DNA of 64,000 bases. Origin: Streptomyces hawaiiensis. GTDB taxonomy: Bacteria > Actinomycetota > Actinomycetes > Streptomycetales > Streptomycetaceae. The stretch lies in contig NZ_CP021978.1 in the NCBI RefSeq assembly GCF_004803895.1, positions 3,720,001 through 3,784,000 on the forward strand. The letters run 5' to 3'. The notes under the pieces are model-generated. The model was not told the DNA's origin. It worked only from the letters and a program-made list of their open reading frames with translations, and searched no databases. Made by a program: the position numbers and the translations under genes. Positions 58,858 to 64,000 of the stretch are shown here, one piece after another. The first letter of the stretch is position 1. The number at the start of each line of letters is the position of its first letter.

Positions 58858-59379
58858 ATGCTGTCGGAATGTACAGAGGTGCAGGTCAGACCGGGAGTCG
58901 AGGCTGACCTCGACGCTCTCACGACCCTCTACAACCACTATGTACGTGAGACGGCGATCACATTCGATACCGCGGTCTTCACTCCGCAGGAGCGCCGCCC
59001 CTGGCTGCTCTCCCACCCTGAAGACGGGCCGTACCGCCTGATGGTTGCCACGGAACCGGACTCACAGGAGATCCTGGGCTACTCCACTTCCAGCCCTTTC
59101 CGAATGAAGCCCGCCTATGCCACTTCCGTGGAGACGACCGTGTACGTCACCCCGGGCGCCGGGCGGCGCGGCGTCGGCACGCTCCTCTACACGGCCCTCT
59201 TCGAGGCCCTGTCCGGCGAGGATCTGCACCGCGCCTACGCGGGCGTCGCGCTGCCGAACGAGGCGTCGGCCCGGCTGCACGAGCGCTTCGGCTTCCGGCA
59301 CGTCGGTACGTACCGGGAAGCCGGCCGCAAGTTCGGCCGGTACTGGGACGTGGCCTGGTACGAGAAGGAGCTGCCGTAA
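58858..59379 (+). CDS. Phosphinothricin-type GNAT N-acetyltransferase
   Basis: 173-residue GNAT. YNHYVRETAITFDTAVFTPQER is the start typical of phosphinothricin/methionine sulfoximine acetyltransferases. Acetyl-CoA loop: VYVTPGAGRRGVGTLLYTALFEAL; then YAGVALPNEASARLHERFGFRHVGTYREAGRKFGRYWDVAWYEK. ATG 58858 with GGGGAGG. Acetylates a glutamate-analogue type compound by family; a detoxification role is inferred. Divergent from hrdD. Confidence 0.9.
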   Translation: MLSECTEVQVRPGVEADLDALTTLYNHYVRETAITFDTAVFTPQERRPWLLSHPEDGPYRLMVATEPDSQEILGYSTSSPFRMKPAYATSVETTVYVTPGAGRRGVGTLLYTALFEALSGEDLHRAYAGVALPNEASARLHERFGFRHVGTYREAGRKFGRYWDVAWYEKELP

Positions 59380-59389
59380 CCGGAGGCGG

Positions 59390-60175
59390 TCAGCCGAACT
59401 GCACCGACCGCTTCGCCAGCCCCATCCAGAAGCCGTCGATCACGGACTTCTGCGCGTCCAGCTCACCGGCCGCGTCCGCCGCGCCCATGGTCACGAACAG
59501 CGGGGCGAAGTGCTCGGTGCGGGGGTGAGCCAGCTGCCCCGCGGGCGACGTGCGGGTGAAGTCGAGCAGGGCGTCCACATCACGCGCCTCCAGCGCCCGC
59601 CGGCCCCAGTCGTCGAACTCGGCCGACCAGGCGGGGACGCCGCCCTGCCGCAGCGCGGCCAGGTTGTGGGTGAAGAAGCCGGAGCCGACGATCAGCACGC
59701 CCTCGTCGCGCAGGGGGGCGAGTTTGCGGCCGATCTCCAGGAGCCGGACCGGGTCGAGCGTCGGCATCGACACCTGGAGGACCGGGATGTCGGCCTCCGG
59801 ATACATCTCGACCAGCGGGACGTACGCGCCGTGGTCGAGGCCACGGTCGGGGACGTCCTGGACGGGCATGCCGGGGGCGCGCAGCAGCTTGCGTACGGAC
59901 TCGGCGAGCTCCGGTGCGCCGGGGGCGTCGTACGTCACCCGGTAGTAGTGCTCCGGGAAGCCCCAGAAGTCGTAGACGAGCGGGACGGTCTCGGTGGCGC
60001 CGAGGGCGAGCGGGGCCTCCTCCCAGTGGGCGGAGACGATCAGGACGGCCTTGGGGCGCGGCAGGCCGGCGGACCAGGCGGCCAGTTCACCGGGCCAGAC
60101 CGGGTCGTCCGCCAGGGGCGGCGCGCCGTGGCTGAGGTAGAGAGCGGGCATGCGCTCCTGGGTGGCGGCGGACAT
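59390..60175 (-). CDS. DODA/YgiD-type class III extradiol dioxygenase
   Basis: 261-residue metal-dependent ring-cleavage dioxygenase of the LigB/DODA family (4,5-DOPA dioxygenase). Metal ligands: His in LYLSHGAPPL, His in VSAHWE, and DHGAYVPLVEMYPEADIPVLQVSM; the conserved GSGFFTHNL follows. It may cleave catechols. ATG 60175. Divergent from a MarR gene over an AT-rich 89-bp gap, so MarR probably regulates it. Convergent with the GNAT gene. Confidence 0.9.
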   Translation of the reverse strand: MSAATQERMPALYLSHGAPPLADDPVWPGELAAWSAGLPRPKAVLIVSAHWEEAPLALGATETVPLVYDFWGFPEHYYRVTYDAPGAPELAESVRKLLRAPGMPVQDVPDRGLDHGAYVPLVEMYPEADIPVLQVSMPTLDPVRLLEIGRKLAPLRDEGVLIVGSGFFTHNLAALRQGGVPAWSAEFDDWGRRALEARDVDALLDFTRTSPAGQLAHPRTEHFAPLFVTMGAADAAGELDAQKSVIDGFWMGLAKRSVQFG

Positions 60176-60226
60176 GCTGCGGCTCCTTCCAAAACATGGT
60201 TCCCTACAAAACTGTACGGGCCATTT

Positions 60227-60234
60227 GTTTAAAC
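60227..60234. promoter_or_regulatory. AT-rich palindrome between dioxygenase and marR
   Basis: GTTTAAAC lies in an unusually AT-rich divergent promoter region (60190-60240), along with ACAAA/TTTGT and TACA/TGTA inverted pairs. Such AT-rich palindromes are typical MarR boxes. Confidence 0.45.
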
Positions 60235-60264
60235 TTCAAGAAGGGGCCACGTAAAGTGGAAGGC

Positions 60265-60798
60265 ATGAAGGCACCCGCATCCGCACCGACACCGGGCTCC
60301 GTCGCGGAGCCCCAGGAACCGCGCTGGCTCACCGACGAGGAGCAGCGCGTCTGGCGTTCGTTCATGGAGGGCGTCACCCTCCTCGACGACCATCTCGACC
60401 GTCAGCTGCAGCGCGACGCGGGCATGCCGCACGTCTACTACGGCCTTCTGGTCAAGCTCGCCGAGGCGCCGCAGCGGCGGCTGCGGATGACCGAGCTCGC
60501 GATGCTGGCGAAGATCACCCGGTCCCGTCTCTCGCACGCCATCGCGCGCCTGGAGAAGAACGGCTGGGTGCGCCGGGAGGACTGCCCCGACGACAAGCGG
60601 GGCCAGTTCGCCGTCCTCACGGACGAGGGCCTCAAGGTGCTGCGGGAGACCGCGCCGGGCCATGTGGAGGCCGTACGCCAGGCGGTCTTCGACCGGCTCA
60701 CCCCGGAACAGCAGAAGTCCCTCGGCGAGATCATGCGGATCGTCGCCGAGGGACTTCAGCCGGCCGAAGCGGGTGCGGACCTGCCCTGGCTCCGCTGA
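60265..60798 (+). CDS. MarR family regulator
   Basis: 177-residue MarR. The HTH is MTELAMLAKITRSRLSHAIARLEKNGWVRREDCPDDKRGQFAVLTDEGLKVL, with the winged-helix DxRG motif as DKRGQ. N-terminal helices LDDHLDRQLQRDAGMPHVYYGLLVKL form the dimer/ligand region. ATG 60265. Divergent from the DODA dioxygenase, which it likely represses until a phenolic ligand binds. Followed by a strong terminator. Confidence 0.9.
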   Translation: MKAPASAPTPGSVAEPQEPRWLTDEEQRVWRSFMEGVTLLDDHLDRQLQRDAGMPHVYYGLLVKLAEAPQRRLRMTELAMLAKITRSRLSHAIARLEKNGWVRREDCPDDKRGQFAVLTDEGLKVLRETAPGHVEAVRQAVFDRLTPEQQKSLGEIMRIVAEGLQPAEAGADLPWLR

Positions 60799-60824
60799 CG
60801 CGGGAGCCGGGGCAGGTCCTGGAT

Positions 60825-60863
60825 TCCGTGGGTACGAGGCGTCCCCTTCCTCGTACCCACGGA
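60825..60863. terminator. Bidirectional terminator between marR and MFS
   Basis: TCCGTGGGTACGAGG and CCTCGTACCCACGGA form a perfect 15-bp stem with a 9-nt loop between convergent genes. Confidence 0.85.
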
Positions 60864-60891
60864 TGGCCCGAAGGGGTGTGGTGCGCGGCCG

Positions 60892-62433
60892 TCAGTGGGC
60901 GACGACCGGGATCTTCACCTCGTCCGCCGCGTCCTCCTCGGAGGACGCCACCGTCGTACCGCCCGGGCGGCCGGCGTTGACGAAGGTCAGGGCGATCACG
61001 GCGGCCACCACGAGGATGCCGACGGCGAACCAGATGGCGCTGGTGTAGCCCTCCACCATGGCCTCCAGCTGGACCAGCTGCTGCTGGGACCGGCTGGTCG
61101 CCCCGGCGATGTGGTCGGCGACGTACGCCGTGGTCGCCGAGGCGGCGATGGTGTTCAGCAGAGCCGTACCGATCGCGCCGCCCACCTGCTGCGAGGTGTT
61201 GACCATCGCGGAGGCGACACCAGAGTCCCGCGGCTCCACGCCCTGGGTGGCCAGCGACATGGCCGGCATGAACGCCGTACCCATGCCGAGGCCGAGCAGC
61301 AGCATCGCCGGCAGCAGCAGAGCGGCGTACGAGGAGCCGATCTCCAGCTGGGTCAGCAGCAGCATGCCGAGCGCGGCGACCAGGAAGCCGGGGCCCATCA
61401 GCAGGCGCGGCGCGACCCTGGTCATCAGGCGGGTGCCGATCTGGGTCGAGCCGGTGATCATGCCCGCGATCATCGGCAGGAAGGCGAACCCGGTCTTGAC
61501 CGGCGAGTAGCCCTTCACGATCTGCAGGTAGTAGGTCAGGAAGAGGAACAGACCGAACATCGCGATGATCGCGAGACCGAGGGAGAGGTAGATCCCGCCG
61601 CGGTTGCGTTCGGTGATCACGCGCAGCGGGAGCAGCGGAGCCTTGACCTTCGACTCGACGAGCACGAAGGACAGCAGCAGCACGGCCGACGCGACGAACA
61701 TGCCGACGGTGACGGAGTCGCTCCAGCCGTCGGACTCGGCGCGGGTGAAGCCGTAGACCAGGGCGACCAGGCCGAGGGTGGACAGGATCACACCGGGGAT
61801 GTCCAGGGCGGAGCGGTTGCGGCCGCCCTCGGGCTCACGGATGACGAAGTAGGCGCCGGCCGCGGCCACGATGGCGAACGGGATGTTCACGAAGAACGTC
61901 CAGCGCCAGTCCAGGTACTCGGTGAGGAAGCCGCCCAGGATCAGGCCGACGGCGCCGCCACCACCGGCGATCGCACCGTAGATGCCGAACGCCTTGGCGC
62001 GCTCCTTGCCGTCGGTGAACATCACCGCGAGCAGCGAGAGCGCGGCGGGCGCGAGCAGCGCGCCGAAGACGCCCTGGAGGGCGCGGGCGCCGAACATCAT
62101 CGCCTCGTTGGTGGCCGCGCCGCCGAGCGCGGAGGCCGCGGCGAAGCCGCCGAGGCCGACGACGAAGGCCTTCTTGCGCCCCCAGAGGTCCGCTATCCGG
62201 CCGCCGAACAGCAGCAGACCGCCGAAGGCGAGGGCGTAGGCCGTGACGACCCACTGCCGGTTGCCGTCGGAGATGCCGAGGTCCTGCTGGGCGGAGGGCA
62301 GGGCGATGTTCACGATGGTGGCGTCCAGGACGACCATCAGCTGGGCGAGCGCGATGAAGACGAGCGCTTTCCAGCGGTTGGCGTCCGGTTCTCGGGCCGG
62401 TGCGCCGAAGGTCTTCGAGACTGTTTCAGACAT
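60892..62433 (-). CDS. MFS drug transporter (DHA2/EmrB-like)
   Basis: 513-residue fourteen-helix exporter. First helix LAQLMVVLDATIVNIALPSAQQDLG, motif A GRIADLWGRKK, motif C GIYGAIAGGGGAVGLILGGFL. Start ATG 62433 (MSETVSKT); GTG 62445 is possible. It is 182 bp downstream of a TetR gene on the same strand, with 15-bp tandem repeats in the gap. Probably an inducible multidrug pump; substrate unknown. A terminator hairpin lies beyond its stop. Confidence 0.92.
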   Translation of the reverse strand: MSETVSKTFGAPAREPDANRWKALVFIALAQLMVVLDATIVNIALPSAQQDLGISDGNRQWVVTAYALAFGGLLLFGGRIADLWGRKKAFVVGLGGFAAASALGGAATNEAMMFGARALQGVFGALLAPAALSLLAVMFTDGKERAKAFGIYGAIAGGGGAVGLILGGFLTEYLDWRWTFFVNIPFAIVAAAGAYFVIREPEGGRNRSALDIPGVILSTLGLVALVYGFTRAESDGWSDSVTVGMFVASAVLLLSFVLVESKVKAPLLPLRVITERNRGGIYLSLGLAIIAMFGLFLFLTYYLQIVKGYSPVKTGFAFLPMIAGMITGSTQIGTRLMTRVAPRLLMGPGFLVAALGMLLLTQLEIGSSYAALLLPAMLLLGLGMGTAFMPAMSLATQGVEPRDSGVASAMVNTSQQVGGAIGTALLNTIAASATTAYVADHIAGATSRSQQQLVQLEAMVEGYTSAIWFAVGILVVAAVIALTFVNAGRPGGTTVASSEEDAADEVKIPVVAH

Positions 62434-62566
62434 GGGGATACCCACTTCGGGACTTCGTGACGAAAAAAGGTGACGAAAGGGGACGGCTCGCCTGCGGGGA
62501 CGGCCGTAGAGACTGTCGCCTGGTCTTCAGACGGTTGGAAGGGCTGAACTACTGGGTCAGGGCCTC

Positions 62567-62610
62567 ATGGGTCCGGGACTTATGGGTCCGGAACTTATGG
62601 TCCGGGACTG
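62567..62610. repeat. 15-bp tandem repeats between tetR and MFS gene
   Basis: ATGGGTCCGGGACTT, ATGGGTCCGGAACTT and ATGGTCCGGGACTG follow each other directly, with degenerate copies on both sides (TACTGGGTCAGGG, ATCGGTCAGGG). They begin 6 bp past the tetR stop on the minus strand and extend into the gap before the MFS gene. Confidence 0.8.
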
Positions 62611-62615
62611 ATCGG

Positions 62616-63260
62616 TCAGGGCCGGCGCAGATCCTCCAGGGTCACGGCCGCACCCGGGAGAGCGGAGCGAGCCGGAGCCCGCAGCCCGTCCAGGAACAGC
62701 TGAAGATGGCGGTGGACGAAGCGGTCGGCCCGGAAGCAGTCCGTGCCGGCCGGGGGCCGGCTGAGCTGGGCCACGGCGATCATGACGTCTCCGACATCCA
62801 CGTCGGAGCGGAGCTGCCCGGCCGTCCTGGCCCGGTCCATGACCTCCGCGATCAGCCGCTCGACCCGTTCGCGCGCGGCCTCCAGGTCCGGGTGGTGCTG
62901 GTCGAACGTGCTGGAGACCATCGGGCACAGCGCGCTGATCCGCTCATCGGCGGCGGCGTGCACGAAGCGCTCCAGCGCCTCGAACGCGTCGCCGGTCTCG
63001 GTGAGCGCGGTCTCGGCGGCCGCGGCCGTACGGTCCATGACGGAGCAGACGACCTCACGGACGAGCGCGTCGCGGTCCGGGAAGTTGCGATACACCGTGG
63101 CGTTACCCACGCCGGCCCGGCGGGCGATCTCGTCGAGCGGCACTTCGGGGCCGTGCTCGACGAACATCTCCCGGGCGGCGGTGACGATCCGCTCCCGGTT
63201 ACGCAGGGCGTCGGCGCGAGGCCGGGGCACCTTGCGCGCTTCGGGGCTGGCGGTCTGCAC
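62616..63260 (-). CDS. TetR family regulator of the MFS pump
   Basis: 214-residue TetR. HTH: VPLDEIARRAGVGNATVYRNFPDRDALVREV. The C-terminal half (residues ~80-200) is a SBP/TetR_C-like ligand domain. GTG 63260 with AGGAG seven bases upstream, giving MQTASPEARK. Upstream gene of the MFS pump on the same strand. I found no clear palindrome in the promoter region (63261-63330). Confidence 0.9.
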   Translation of the reverse strand: MQTASPEARKVPRPRADALRNRERIVTAAREMFVEHGPEVPLDEIARRAGVGNATVYRNFPDRDALVREVVCSVMDRTAAAAETALTETGDAFEALERFVHAAADERISALCPMVSSTFDQHHPDLEAARERVERLIAEVMDRARTAGQLRSDVDVGDVMIAVAQLSRPPAGTDCFRADRFVHRHLQLFLDGLRAPARSALPGAAVTLEDLRRP

Positions 63261-63512
63261 GGTGTACTCCTGGTGAGTGAGGCGATCCGGGGATTGGATC
63301 CCCGTTTCGGTCGGACACATGGCTAAACGGGGAGTGGGTCCCCGGTATTTCCCGCTCCTGTGGAAATTGCTTGTGACCTGGCTCACATACCCTCCCACCT
63401 CTTACCGGCGGGAAACCCACGATCGGTCTCTTCCAGCGCGCGTCCCCCCACCTCGCGACGCAGGGTGATCGCAAGGGTGCAGCCGGAGACCGGAGGCTGC
63501 CGTGGCGCGGGA

Positions 63513-63534
63513 GGTCCCTTGCAGGTCCCTTGCA
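63513..63534 (+). repeat. 11-bp tandem duplication at the start of the secreted protein
   Basis: GGTCCCTTGCA occurs twice back to back (63513-63523 and 63524-63534). Each copy contains a TTG; only the first TTG is in frame with the protein. Confidence 0.7.
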
Positions 63535-64000
63535 TCCAGCCGCAGCACCGGCACCCCCGCCCGGACGGCACGGGGCCGCCCGGCCACCGGATACCCAGGC
63601 GCCGTCTGGCCGCCCTGGCCTGCGTGACCGCCCTGACCTTCACGGTCAGCACCTCGGCGGGCACGGGCCGACTCGCCCCGGGCGCCAGTACGGCGGGAGC
63701 GGGCCCCATCGCCCTGTCCCACACCTCCGCACACGGGCCCTGCATGATCCGCGGCGCCCGCGAGGTCCAGATGTCCGAGGGCATCCCCACCTCCACGGGC
63801 TACACCCGCTCCACCGGCACCGTCCGAGCCCTCACCCTGATGATCGACTTCTCCGACGCCCCCGGCGAGGGCGACGCCCGGGACCGCTTCCGCGAGTTCT
63901 TCCCACAGACCCGCGAGTGGTTCCGCACCAGCTCCTATGGCCGCCTCGACTACCGACCCGAGACCCCCATCCCGTCCTGGCTGCGGATGCCGAAGTCCTT
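63519..64000 (+). CDS. Secreted M6-type metalloprotease-like protein (N-terminal part)
   Basis: The right-edge ORF continues beyond the window. I choose TTG 63519 behind GGGAGG; in-frame GTG 63477 is possible. A basic start leads to a signal peptide (RRRLAALACVTALTFTVSTSA). The mature part reads RALTLMIDFSDAPGEGDARDRFREFFPQTREWFRTSSYGRLDYRPE, the hallmark start of M6 peptidase (immune inhibitor A-like) domains. The catalytic HExxH would lie beyond the edge. The family call is moderate because only 160 codons are seen. Confidence 0.65.
   Translation, partial: MQVPCIQPQHRHPRPDGTGPPGHRIPRRRLAALACVTALTFTVSTSAGTGRLAPGASTAGAGPIALSHTSAHGPCMIRGAREVQMSEGIPTSTGYTRSTGTVRALTLMIDFSDAPGEGDARDRFREFFPQTREWFRTSSYGRLDYRPETPIPSWLRMPKS

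Overview
The window is chromosomal DNA from a Streptomyces. Evidence for this: coding GC is very high with strong GC3 bias, start codons are often GTG or TTG, SsgA-like, HrdD and SepX proteins are present, leucine TTA codons are almost absent (one found), and two short repeat types I know from Streptomyces intergenic DNA occur. From memory the gene order matches the conserved S. coelicolor core segment around SCO3149-SCO3208, just before the CDA region; I ran no alignment. Almost everything is ordinary core genome. I see no insertion sequence, prophage, CRISPR array or secondary-metabolite cluster.

Layout. 0-8 kb: TatD nuclease (cut by the left edge), a zinc-ribbon-like protein, rRNA methyltransferase RsmI, protein O-mannosyltransferase, two tandem penicillin-binding proteins and the SsgA-like protein SsgE. 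8-13 kb: an ECF cobalt/nickel importer (CbiM-PDGLE fusion, CbiQ, CbiO), an OhrR-Ohr peroxide-resistance pair and a beta-lactamase-fold hydrolase. 13-19 kb: small conserved proteins, an EamA transporter with a YbaK-type deacylase, a zinc dehydrogenase of the formaldehyde dehydrogenase type and a TetR-MMPL pair. 19-27 kb: a tricorn protease homologue, then an operon of Baeyer-Villiger-type monooxygenase, alpha/beta hydrolase and SDR, divergent from a MerR regulator. 27-35 kb: exonuclease III, acetyltransferases, tRNA-Ala(CGC), and the operon galU-moeA/glp-moaC-mog-GNAT-sepX, which couples molybdopterin-type proteins to the septation protein SepX. 35-45 kb: penicillin-acylase-like Ntn hydrolase, CPA-type antiporter, MFS permease, FmdB-type zinc ribbon behind a CIRCE-like operator, MTA phosphorylase, a long heptanucleotide array with two DnaA-box-like sites, and MscL. 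45-54 kb: LtrA-like membrane protein, P1/S58 peptidase, L,D-transpeptidase lipoprotein, a TTA-containing DUF6227 gene, and the fructose PTS operon fruR-fruK-fruA. 54-64 kb: regulator/transporter pairs (WYL/MFS, TetR/MFS), a further TetR, sigma factor HrdD behind a near-ideal SigR promoter, DODA-type dioxygenase divergent from a MarR, and the start of a secreted protein.

Common themes are cell-envelope upkeep (two PBPs, L,D-transpeptidase, mannosyltransferase, SsgE, SepX, MscL) and stress response (Ohr, HrdD, CIRCE-like site, efflux pumps). The most noteworthy non-gene signals are the 32-unit heptamer array with DnaA-like boxes (43.1-43.4 kb), the CIRCE-like operator (41.8 kb), the palindromic repeat read in frame inside tatD, the lost stop of the first PBP, and the clean SigR-type promoter of hrdD. 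I found no clearly novel multi-gene system.
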